Assembly: GCA_041742255.1 (NCBI GenBank)
Contig: JBGSIZ010000120.1
Location: 1-13,936 of the forward strand
DNA length: 13,936 nucleotides
DNA from: JBGSIZ01 sp041742255
GTDB taxonomy: Bacteria > Pseudomonadota > Alphaproteobacteria > Rhodobacterales > Rhodobacteraceae
Direction of reading: 5' to 3'
In this document: in pieces, positions 1 through 6,724 of the stretch
Position numbering within the stretch: the stretch's first letter is position 1
Layout of the letters: every line of letters begins with the position of its first letter
Translations under genes and position numbers: made by a program
The notes under the pieces: generated by a model
Told to the model about the DNA's origin: nothing
The model's database searches: none
Seen by the model: the letters and a program-made list of their open reading frames with translations, nothing else

Positions 1-154
1 CCTGTGCCGTGCTGGGCGGCAAGGGCAGGTGCGGTTGCGGTTGCTGTGCCAAGGCCGCCGCATCCGCCGTTGGCCGCAGGTCCGCGACGTGTTTGGGTGC
101 CATATCCGGCGAGGGCAACCGAAGGCCGGTTCCCGAGAGTGCAGAGAGGTCCAT
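1..154 (-). CDS. Unrecognised protein, N-terminal fragment cut by the window edge
   Basis: An open frame runs leftward from an ATG at 154 to the window edge with no stop, giving 51 residues that begin MDLSALSGTG. It is rich in Ala, Pro and Gln (AALAQQPQPHLPLPPS near the visible end), which suggests a flexible or low-complexity N-terminus. I chose ATG 154 because GGAG lies 6 nt upstream. An in-frame ATG four codons earlier has a poorer ribosome binding site. No family is recognisable. With only 51 codons seen, a chance open frame in GC-rich DNA is a real alternative. Confidence 0.4.
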   Translation of the reverse strand, partial: MDLSALSGTGLRLPSPDMAPKHVADLRPTADAAALAQQPQPHLPLPPSTAQ

Positions 155-261
155 TGCAGGCTCCATTCCAGAATGAAGCCCCCACCGTTTTCAGATTACC
201 GCACCCGGCCCCCGCGAGTCGTTAAGGGTTCGGGAATTCATCACCGATGGTTAATGCCCCG
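155..261. other. Intergenic gap between two minus-strand genes
   Basis: This gap separates the small GIY-YIG gene from the left-edge fragment. I see no convincing terminator: there is no strong stem followed by a T-run. It holds one GANTC site (GAGTC, 216-220), the CcrM methylation target in alphaproteobacteria, and a few TTAA half-sites not spaced as a CtrA box. A promoter for the left-edge gene would be expected here, but no clear -35/-10 pair stands out. Confidence 0.35.
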
Positions 262-687
262 TTACAACGTATCAAAATGCGTGGCATACCGCATGTCCCG
301 TGAATTGAACCATGCGTTGTAGTATTGCATGATCGCCGCCTCCAGATCGCGCCGGGTCTGTTTGTCGGTGTCCATGGGGCAGAACCGGACATAGACCGTC
401 CGGCTGGGATAGGTCAGCCGGTAATCTTGCAGGAACAATGCGGCCTTGTGTTTTGTTTTGGAATTCTTGGGGTCCGGGTGCAGATAGTCCCGGAACCGTG
501 CCTGAAATCCATGATCCCGGTGACATTCGCCAATATACAACACTCGGTCCTTGTGCAGTTTGTCGTAGTCCAGATTGAACGCATAAAAGCCGTTGTAGGC
601 GGGCACATCCGAAGGTTTTGCGACCAGTTCCGCCAGAGTATAGGGCGGTAACCAAGTGATCCATTCCATCCAGTCGGGATTTGCCAT
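262..687 (-). CDS. Small GIY-YIG-fold protein (putative nuclease)
   Basis: A 141-residue protein with the landmarks of the GIY-YIG domain in order: GFY at 33-35 in the GIY position, LYIGE at 50-54 as the YIG strand, ARFRDYL with Arg64 in the position of the catalytic arginine, and Glu116 in LEAAIMQYYNAWFN as the likely metal-binding glutamate. The domain fills nearly the whole protein, and there is no signal peptide or membrane segment. Known GIY-YIG proteins cut DNA in repair, restriction and homing, but many short stand-alone members have no assigned role, so the nuclease call is from motifs only. The gene lies downstream of the acs terminator, so it probably has its own promoter in 688-760. 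The ribosome binding site before the ATG is weak (ACGAG). Confidence 0.65.
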   Translation of the reverse strand: MANPDWMEWITWLPPYTLAELVAKPSDVPAYNGFYAFNLDYDKLHKDRVLYIGECHRDHGFQARFRDYLHPDPKNSKTKHKAALFLQDYRLTYPSRTVYVRFCPMDTDKQTRRDLEAAIMQYYNAWFNSRDMRYATHFDTL

Positions 688-720
688 TTATGCACTCGTG
701 AAATCAGTTTCGTTCAATGC

Positions 721-762
721 GTGAAGGTTACACCGGGGTTCCAGAATCCCAAAGTGAAGGTT
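721..762. promoter_or_regulatory. Hairpin flanked by direct repeats upstream of the GIY-YIG gene
   Basis: A near-perfect inverted repeat at 735-750 (GGGGTTC / GAATCCC, 2-nt centre, one G-T pair) is flanked by two copies of the 9-mer GTGAAGGTT at 721-729 and 754-762. It lies between the acs terminator and the start of the minus-strand GIY-YIG gene, where a promoter or operator would be expected. The arrangement is seen directly. A regulatory role is inference. Confidence 0.35.
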
Positions 763-800
763 TTGAAAACAAAAGGGCCGGGGACTGGCCCCGGCCCTCA
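761..800 (-). terminator. Intrinsic terminator of the liv-acs operon
   Basis: A perfect 10-bp inverted repeat (AGGGCCGGGG at 774-783, CCCCGGCCCT at 789-798) has a 5-nt loop. On the minus strand it is followed by TTTTGTTTTC (positions 774 down to 765), the classic stem plus U-tract of rho-independent termination. It starts about 20 nt beyond the acs stop codon at 821-823, so it closes the acs transcript and insulates the GIY-YIG gene. Confidence 0.92.
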
Positions 801-820
801 AGACCTGAGTGGCAAAATAA

Positions 821-2770
821 TCAGGATTTATTCATACGGTTGGCGATCAGGTCGTCCACCACCGAAGGGTCCGCAAGGGTAGAAATATCCCCCAGCGCCC
901 CAAAATCGTTTTCCGCGATCTTGCGCAAGATCCGCCGCATGATCTTGCCCGAGCGGGTTTTGGGCAGGCCGGGTGCCCATTGGATGAGGTCCGGAGAGGC
1001 GATGGGCCCGATTTCGGTGCGCACCCATTTGACCAATTCCCGGCGCAGGTCGTCGTTGGGTTCAAGCCCGTTCATCAGGGTGACATAGGCGTAAATCCCT
1101 TGCCCCTTGATCGGGTGCGGGTAGCCCACGACAGCGGATTCCGCGACGGCCTCGTGGGCGACGAGCGCCGATTCGACCTCGGCTGTGCCCATGCGGTGGC
1201 CCGAGACGTTGATGACGTCGTCAACCCGCCCGGTGATCCAGTAATAGCCGTCTTCGTCCCGGCGGCAGCCGTCGCCGGAGAAATAGTAGCCTTTGTAGTC
1301 CGAGAAATAGGTTTTTTCGAACCGGTCATGGTCGCCCCAGACGGTTCGCATCTGCCCCGGCCACGATGCCTTGATGCACAAGACGCCTTCGCAGGCGGTT
1401 TGGGTTTGTTCCACCCCGGTTGTGGGGTCGAGGATCACCGGTTGCACCCCAAAGAAGGGCAGGGTGGCCGACCCCGGTTTGGTCGCCGTCGCACCGGGCA
1501 AAGGCGTCAGAAGGTGCCCGCCCGTTTCTGTTTGCCACCAGGTGTCCACGATCGGAATGGCCCCTTTGCCGATCACGTCGTTATACCAGTTCCATGCCTC
1601 GGGGTTGATGGGTTCGCCCACTGTTCCCAGAAGTTTGAGCGAGGACAGGTCGTGTTTTTCAACGGGTCCCGTGCCATGCGCCATGAGCGCCCGGATCGCC
1701 GTGGGTGCCGTGTAGAACTGGCTGACCTTGTGTTTCGCGCAAACCTCCCAGAAGCGGCCCGCGTCGGGCCAAGTTGGCACTCCTTCGAACATGAGCGTGG
1801 TGGCCCCGTTCGCCAGCGGTCCATAAACGATATAGCTATGCCCCGTTACCCAACCCACGTCGGCGGTGCACCAGAACACGTCCCCGTCGTGATAGTCGAA
1901 GGTGTATTGGTGCGTCATGGAGGCGTAGACGATGTAGCCCCCTGTTGTATGCACCACGCCTTTGGGTTTGCCGGTGGAGCCGGAGGTGTAAAGGATGAAC
2001 AACGGGTCTTCGGCCCGCATTTCTGCTACCGGGCAGTCATCGGGGACTTCTGCCGCCGCCTCGTGCAGCCAGACGTCCCGGTCGGCCACCCATGCCACCT
2101 GTTGCCCGGTCCGTTGCACCACCAGCACGCGCGGGTCGGTGTTGGAGTTCACCAGCGCCTTGTTCACGTTATCCTTGAGGTTGGTCACTTTGCCGCCGCG
2201 CGGTGCCCCGTCTGACGTTATGACCACCTTGGCCTTGCTGTCGTCGATCCTGTTGGCCAGCGCATCGGGCGAGAAACCCGCAAACACGATGGAATGGATG
2301 GCCCCGATCCGTGCGCAGGCCAGCATGGCATAGGCCGCCTCGGGGATCATGGGCATGTAGAGAACCACCCGGTCCCCCCGTTCCACACCCAACGATTTCA
2401 ACACGTTGGCCATTTTGCAGGTTTGCGCGTGCAGTTCCCGGTAGGTGATGTGTTTTGCGGCGTCTGCCGGGTCATCCGGTTCCCACAGGATCGCCGTCTG
2501 GTCCCCGCGCGTCGCCAGATGCCGGTCAATGCAGTTGGCCGCGATGTTCAGCGTGCCGTCTGCAAACCAGTTGATCGCCACCTGACCCAGTGTGAAGTCG
2601 CAGTTTTGCACCTGCGTATAAGGTTTGATCCAGTCGATCCGCTTGCCCTGCTCCGCCCAGAACGCGTCCGGGTCGGTGACCGATGCCACATACATCGCGT
2701 CATATTTTGCCTTGTCTGCATGGGCAGAGGCGGCGAGGGCGGCGGAGGGGGGGTAAAGTTTGGCAGACAT
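821..2770 (-). CDS. acs: Acetyl-CoA synthetase (AMP-forming acetate-CoA ligase)
   Basis: This cytoplasmic enzyme turns acetate, ATP and CoA into acetyl-CoA, AMP and pyrophosphate through acetyl-AMP. The 649-residue length matches the family. The phosphate-binding A3 loop YTSGSTGKPKG is at 261-271 and WWQTETGG at 411-418. The acetyl-pocket residues known from Salmonella Acs (Val310, Thr311, Val386, Trp414) are all present as Val308, Thr309, Val384 and Trp412, which favours acetate over longer acids. The C-terminal PKTRSGKIMRR carries Lys609, the catalytic lysine that protein acetyltransferases inactivate in homologues. The ATG has AAGGGA a few bases upstream. It is the last gene of the liv operon, 59 nt after livF and before an intrinsic terminator. 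That placement suggests the imported substrate is, or yields, acetate. Confidence 0.96.
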   Translation of the reverse strand: MSAKLYPPSAALAASAHADKAKYDAMYVASVTDPDAFWAEQGKRIDWIKPYTQVQNCDFTLGQVAINWFADGTLNIAANCIDRHLATRGDQTAILWEPDDPADAAKHITYRELHAQTCKMANVLKSLGVERGDRVVLYMPMIPEAAYAMLACARIGAIHSIVFAGFSPDALANRIDDSKAKVVITSDGAPRGGKVTNLKDNVNKALVNSNTDPRVLVVQRTGQQVAWVADRDVWLHEAAAEVPDDCPVAEMRAEDPLFILYTSGSTGKPKGVVHTTGGYIVYASMTHQYTFDYHDGDVFWCTADVGWVTGHSYIVYGPLANGATTLMFEGVPTWPDAGRFWEVCAKHKVSQFYTAPTAIRALMAHGTGPVEKHDLSSLKLLGTVGEPINPEAWNWYNDVIGKGAIPIVDTWWQTETGGHLLTPLPGATATKPGSATLPFFGVQPVILDPTTGVEQTQTACEGVLCIKASWPGQMRTVWGDHDRFEKTYFSDYKGYYFSGDGCRRDEDGYYWITGRVDDVINVSGHRMGTAEVESALVAHEAVAESAVVGYPHPIKGQGIYAYVTLMNGLEPNDDLRRELVKWVRTEIGPIASPDLIQWAPGLPKTRSGKIMRRILRKIAENDFGALGDISTLADPSVVDDLIANRMNKS

Positions 2771-2829
2771 GACTGTCCCTTGTCTGTTGTATTTGAGGAG
2801 GCCGGCGCGGTGCCGCGCCCGCCGGGTGT
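2771..2829 (-). promoter_or_regulatory. livF-acs gap with a compact GC stem-loop
   Basis: The 59-nt gap holds a perfect 7-bp inverted repeat (GGCGCGG 2804-2810, CCGCGCC 2813-2819) with a 2-nt centre. As RNA the inner pairs would open to a small loop. No T-run follows it on the minus strand, so it is unlikely to be a full terminator. It could block 3'-exonucleases or attenuate, letting acs and transporter mRNA levels differ. The acs ribosome binding site AAGGGA lies next to the ATG. Confidence 0.45.
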
Positions 2830-3579
2830 TCAGATCGCCAGATATTTTGCCCGCAGATCGGCGTCGTCCAGCACTTCTTTGGCGGAACCGTCAAAGACCA
2901 CGGTGCCGGTGTCCAGAATGACCGCCCGATCCGCGAGTTTGAGCGCCGCCACAGCGTTTTGTTCCACGATGATGGTCGTGATCCCCTGATCCCGGATAAT
3001 CGCGAGCGTTTTCGCGATTTCCTGCACGATCACGGGGGCCAGACCTTCGTAGGGTTCGTCCAGCAGCAGCACCTTGATGTCCCGCGCCAAAGCCCGCGCG
3101 ATGGCCAACATCTGTTGTTCGCCGCCCGACAGTGTCACGCCTTCCTGCGTCCGCCGTTCGCCAAGCCGCGGGAACAGCCCGTATATCCGTTCCAGCGACC
3201 AGCCGACGGGCGGTGCGATTTGCGCCAGTTTCAGGTTTTCCTCGACCGTCAGGCCGGGGATGATCCGCCGGTCTTCGGGCACGAGTGCGATGCCGGCTGC
3301 CGACGCCTGATGGCTGCGCATCTTGTGCAGGGGTTGATGGTCCAGCCAGATTTCCCCGTGTTTGAGCGCCGGATTGTCCAGCCGTGCAATTGCCCGCAGC
3401 GTTGACGTCTTGCCCGCACCATTGCGGCCCAACAGCGCCAAAATCTCGCCTTCGTGGATGTCAAAGCTGACGCCCTGGACGATATAGCTTTCGCCGTAAT
3501 AGGCCTGAATATCCCAAACCGAGAGGAATTTGGCCGCTGTGGCGGCGTTGTTGACGTTTTTGTCGAAGGGTTTGTTCAT
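2830..3579 (-). CDS. livF: Branched-chain amino acid-type ABC transporter, ATP-binding protein LivF
   Basis: One of two ATPases that power the LivHM-type importer at the inner membrane. In 249 residues it shows Walker A GRNGAGKT at 51-58, the ABC signature LSGGEQ at 150-155 and Walker B LLLDEP at 171-176 with catalytic Glu175. As is usual for LivF, the switch region reads VEQN (205-208), with Gln where most ABC ATPases have His. The N-terminus is roughly 20 residues longer than in compact homologues (MNKPFDKNVNNAATAAKF precedes the core). The start follows the livG stop by 11 nt with GGGATC as a likely ribosome binding site. The subunit class is secure. The transported substrate is not shown by this gene. 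Confidence 0.93.
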   Translation of the reverse strand: MNKPFDKNVNNAATAAKFLSVWDIQAYYGESYIVQGVSFDIHEGEILALLGRNGAGKTSTLRAIARLDNPALKHGEIWLDHQPLHKMRSHQASAAGIALVPEDRRIIPGLTVEENLKLAQIAPPVGWSLERIYGLFPRLGERRTQEGVTLSGGEQQMLAIARALARDIKVLLLDEPYEGLAPVIVQEIAKTLAIIRDQGITTIIVEQNAVAALKLADRAVILDTGTVVFDGSAKEVLDDADLRAKYLAI

Positions 3580-3590
3580 GGTGATGATCC

Positions 3591-4349
3591 CTATACCTGC
3601 GCTTCGCCAAGGTAGGCTTCGCGCACCTTGGGGTGGCCCTTGATCTTGTCGGGCGTGTCTTCGACGAGCGGCGTGCCTTGGGCCAGAACGGTGATCCGGT
3701 CCGCAAGGCTGAACACCACGTTCATGTCGTGTTCGATGATCGCCATGGTGATCCCGCGTTTGGTGCGGATATCCTTGAGCAGTTGGATCGTGTTTTCCGT
3801 GTCTGCCCGCGCCATGCCTGCCGTGGGTTCATCCAGCAACAACAGCCGGGGTTCCTGCACAAGGCACATCGCCATTTCGAGCCGCCGTTTGTCGCCCCGC
3901 GACATCGAAGCCGCATGCATGTTCCGTTTTTCGAGCATGCCGACATCGTCCAGCATCGCCTCGGCCTGTTCGATGATCGCTTTTTCGTGCCGCACGCTTT
4001 CCAGAGCATGGAGCCGGAACGACCCGTCCCGTTTGGCAAAGCAGGGGATCAGGACGTTTTCAAACACCGTCAGGTCGCCAAAGATTTCCGGCGTCTGAAA
4101 CACCCGGCTGATCCCAAGCTGATTGATTTCGTAGGGTTTGCGTCCCAGCACCGATTGGCCGTCAAACATCACCGAACCGGAGTCCGGGATGAGTTTGCCC
4201 ACCAGCACGTTCAGGAGCGTCGATTTGCCAGCGCCGTTGGGGCCGATGATGGCGTGGCAGGTGTTTTCCGCCACGCTCAGGTTCACATTGCCCAGCGCCT
4301 GTAGCCCGCCGAACCGCTTGTTCACGCCTTTGACTTCGAGAATACCCAT
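3591..4349 (-). CDS. livG: Branched-chain amino acid-type ABC transporter, ATP-binding protein LivG
   Basis: The second ATPase of the importer, 252 residues from MGILEVKGVN. The frame is open much further upstream inside livM, but the ATG at 4349 starts exactly at the conserved N-terminus, 14 nt after the livM stop with AAGGGA near it. Walker A is GPNGAGKST (36-44), Walker B LLLDEPTAGM (170-179) and the switch histidine is His207 in IIEHD. The signature reads MSRGDKRR (149-156), diverged from LSGGQ but keeping Ser150 and Gly152. The FGGLQAL opening and the insertion between Walker A and the signature are LivG-like. It should pair with LivF as an asymmetric ATPase dimer under LivH and LivM. 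Confidence 0.93.
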   Translation of the reverse strand: MGILEVKGVNKRFGGLQALGNVNLSVAENTCHAIIGPNGAGKSTLLNVLVGKLIPDSGSVMFDGQSVLGRKPYEINQLGISRVFQTPEIFGDLTVFENVLIPCFAKRDGSFRLHALESVRHEKAIIEQAEAMLDDVGMLEKRNMHAASMSRGDKRRLEMAMCLVQEPRLLLLDEPTAGMARADTENTIQLLKDIRTKRGITMAIIEHDMNVVFSLADRITVLAQGTPLVEDTPDKIKGHPKVREAYLGEAQV

Positions 4350-4363
4350 GATTGTTGTGTCCC

Positions 4364-5548
4364 TTATTCCGCTGGCTTGGTGGCGGGTGCGGTTCCGTCT
4401 GCCGGTTTCTTGCGCCCAAAGAGCCGCCCGATCCGTTGACCGCCTTCGACCAGACCGCCGGGCAGGGCGATCACGACGATCATGAACATGAGGCCAAGCG
4501 TCAGGTGCCAGCCTTCGCCCACGAACCGCGCCGCCACCCAGACGACCGCGTTTTCCAGACCGTCTGGCAGGAACCCGAACCAGCCGTGCAACACGTTTTC
4601 GTTGATCTTGGAAAAGATGTTTTCCGCGTATTTGATAAAGCCTGCCCCCAGGACCGGACCCACAAGCGTGCCCACCCCGCCCATGATGGTCATCAAGACC
4701 ACCTCGCCCGAGGCCGTCCATTGCATCCGTTCTGCCCCCGCCAGCGGGTCCATCGACGCCAGAAGCCCCCCAGCAAGTCCCGCATACATGCCCGAAATCA
4801 CAAACGCCGCCAGCGTGTAGGGGCGTGCGTTGACCCCGGTGTAGTTCAACCGGTGCTGGTTGGATTTGACCGCCCGCAGCATGATCCCGAACGGTGACCG
4901 GAAAATCCGGATCGCCAGATAGAACATGACCAGCATGATGATCGCTGCAAAGTAGTAGCCGACCGAGAAATCGAACGACCACGGCCCAAGGTCCAGCGTC
5001 CCCTTGGTCCGCATTTCAAGCCCGAACAGGTGCGTCACCGTCGGCCCATCCCCCAGCAGATATTGCGGGTCGTTGGCATAGACCTGAAGCCCGGTTTCCC
5101 CGTTGGTGATCGGTGTCAGAACCGAATACGCAAGGTTGTAGCACATCTGGGCAAAGGCCAGCGTGAGGATGGAAAAGTAAATCCCCGACCGCCGCAGCGA
5201 CACATAGCCGATCACCACGCTGAACAGGCCCGCCACGATGACCGACAACAGGATTGCCGGCACCACGTTGTAGCTGAGCAGTTTGAACATCCAGACCGCC
5301 GAATAGGACCCGATCCCGAGGAAGGCCGCGTGTCCGAAGGACAGATAGCCTGTCAGGCCGAAAAGGATGTTGAACCCGATTGCGAAGATCCCGAAGATCA
5401 CGAACCGTTGCATCAGGTCCGGGTAGCCTGCGTTGAACTGCGCCATCGCGCTGCCTGCCGGGAAGGGGTTGAGAAGGAACGGCGCCAGCATTGTCATGCC
5501 GATGACGATCAGGAAAAGCCGGGTGTCCTTGCTGTCAAGTCCAAGCAT
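4364..5548 (-). CDS. livM: Branched-chain amino acid-type ABC transporter permease LivM
   Basis: Inner-membrane permease of 394 residues with several hydrophobic helices. Diagnostic LivM stretches are GLTGYLSFGHAAFLGIG (64-80) and SLRRSGIYFSILTLAFAQM (117-135). A larger periplasmic loop follows (about 141-210), then the cytoplasmic coupling segment around FRSPFGIMLRAVKSN that contacts the ATPases, and MGGVGTLVGPVLGA near the end. The charged tail (RKKPADGTAPATKPAE) is presumably cytoplasmic and disordered. ATG 5548 has GGAGG just upstream, inside the end of livH, and the two genes are 3 nt apart, so translation is probably coupled. It forms the channel with LivH. Confidence 0.93.
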   Translation of the reverse strand: MLGLDSKDTRLFLIVIGMTMLAPFLLNPFPAGSAMAQFNAGYPDLMQRFVIFGIFAIGFNILFGLTGYLSFGHAAFLGIGSYSAVWMFKLLSYNVVPAILLSVIVAGLFSVVIGYVSLRRSGIYFSILTLAFAQMCYNLAYSVLTPITNGETGLQVYANDPQYLLGDGPTVTHLFGLEMRTKGTLDLGPWSFDFSVGYYFAAIIMLVMFYLAIRIFRSPFGIMLRAVKSNQHRLNYTGVNARPYTLAAFVISGMYAGLAGGLLASMDPLAGAERMQWTASGEVVLMTIMGGVGTLVGPVLGAGFIKYAENIFSKINENVLHGWFGFLPDGLENAVVWVAARFVGEGWHLTLGLMFMIVVIALPGGLVEGGQRIGRLFGRKKPADGTAPATKPAE

Positions 5549-5551
5549 GAT

Positions 5552-6583
5552 TTAGTCCTCCATCACGCCCTTGCGGCCCATGAGGCCCCGCGGACGTGTA
5601 AGCAGAATGATGATGGCCACCAGATAGATGATGATCTGGTCGATGCCGGGAAGCAGAGATTTGACTTCGTTCATGGACGCAAAGGATTGCAGGATCCCAA
5701 GGAGAAAGCCCGCAAAGACGGCCCCCGGAAGCGAACCCATGCCGCCCACGACCACGACCACGAACGAAAGCACCAGAAAGTTCATCCCCATGTCGTAGCT
5801 GGGCGACAGGATCGGCGTATACATCGCTCCCGCCATCCCCGCGACCGCCGCCGCCAGCCCGAACATGAACGTGAACCGCTTGTCGATGTCGATGCCCAGA
5901 AGCCCCACGGTTTCCCGGTCTGCCATGCCAGCCCGCACCACCATCCCGAAGGTGGTGAATTGCAGAAAGGCAAAGACCGCCGCGATGATGACCGCCGAGA
6001 ACATGAAGTAGACCAGCCGCCAGTAGGGATAGATGATCGCGTTCGCCTCGAACCCCAACCATTGCCCGAAATCAAGCGACCCCCGGAACGCATCCGGCGC
6101 CGGTGTCTGGATCGGGTTGGCCCCGAAAAAGTATTTCGCCACTTCTTGCAGCACGATCGCGAGCCCAAAGGTCACAAGGATCTGGTCGGCATGCGGCCGT
6201 TTGTAGAACCGTTTGATCAGTCCCCGTTCCATGACGTAGCCGATCACCAGCATCACCGGGATGGTCAGCAGGATCGACAGCGGCACCGCCCAGTCAATGA
6301 GCCAACTTCCCACCTCGGGGCCGAACCAGCCCTCCAGGTAGGGCACTTTTACCTTGAGCGGGTTGCCCAGAAAGTCCTTTTGGGTTTCGTCGATAACCTC
6401 GTGGCTGATCGCGAACAGGCGCTGCATCGACACCGCGCAGAACGCCCCGATCATGAACAGCGCCCCGTGCGCAAAGTTCACGACCCCGAGAGTCCCGAAA
6501 ATGAGCGTCAGCCCAAGCGCGATGAGCGCATAGGCCGACCCTTTGTCGAGCCCGTTGAGAATTTGAAGGATGATGTCGTCCAT
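5552..6583 (-). CDS. livH: Branched-chain amino acid-type ABC transporter permease LivH
   Basis: Inner-membrane permease. I start it at ATG 6583 (MDDIILQILNGL), giving 343 residues, because this matches the usual LivH N-terminus and GGGGAC lies just upstream. An in-frame start at 6622 would add 13 residues without family support. Key motifs are GLTLIFGTLGVVNFAHG in the first membrane segments and MGSLPGAVFAGFLLGI near the C-terminus. A periplasmic insertion of about 40 residues after the second helix (HEVIDETQKDFLGNPLKV and onward) makes it longer than E. coli LivH. It pairs with LivM and sits 141 nt downstream of livK in the same operon. Confidence 0.93.
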   Translation of the reverse strand: MDDIILQILNGLDKGSAYALIALGLTLIFGTLGVVNFAHGALFMIGAFCAVSMQRLFAISHEVIDETQKDFLGNPLKVKVPYLEGWFGPEVGSWLIDWAVPLSILLTIPVMLVIGYVMERGLIKRFYKRPHADQILVTFGLAIVLQEVAKYFFGANPIQTPAPDAFRGSLDFGQWLGFEANAIIYPYWRLVYFMFSAVIIAAVFAFLQFTTFGMVVRAGMADRETVGLLGIDIDKRFTFMFGLAAAVAGMAGAMYTPILSPSYDMGMNFLVLSFVVVVVGGMGSLPGAVFAGFLLGILQSFASMNEVKSLLPGIDQIIIYLVAIIILLTRPRGLMGRKGVMED

Positions 6584-6724
6584 TGTCCCCGCCCTGTCCT
6601 TGTAGATGGTGCTGGATGGCATTCCCGTGCCACGCGGGCAGGGAAGGGCCGACCGCGCGAAAGCCGCGCGGCCGACCAGTTTACGTTAACAGATCAGATC
6701 CGAAAGGATCAGGCCCTGAAACGA
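6584..6724 (-). promoter_or_regulatory. livK-livH gap with two stem-loops and direct repeats
   Basis: This 141-nt gap carries a perfect 7-bp inverted repeat (CCGCGCG 6653-6659, CGCGCGG 6665-6671, 5-nt loop) and a 5-bp one nearer livK (GATCC 6697-6701, GGATC 6706-6710, 4-nt loop). Direct repeats are GGCCGACC at 6647-6654 and 6670-6677, and GATCAGGCCC at 6707-6716 and 6723-6732, the latter copy overlapping the livK stop. No T-run follows either stem on the minus strand. Such hairpins after binding-protein genes commonly stabilise the upstream message, so LivK can be made in excess over the membrane parts. That role is inferred here. Confidence 0.55.

Noticed and set aside
980..2215. A 411-codon plus-strand frame opposite acs
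   Set aside because: It is antisense to a highly conserved enzyme with every motif in place, and the translated product has no family features.
6681..6690. GTTAAC in the livK-livH gap as a CtrA box
   Set aside because: Neither side has a second TTAA-like half-site at the required 7-nt spacing, and the location is inside an operon.
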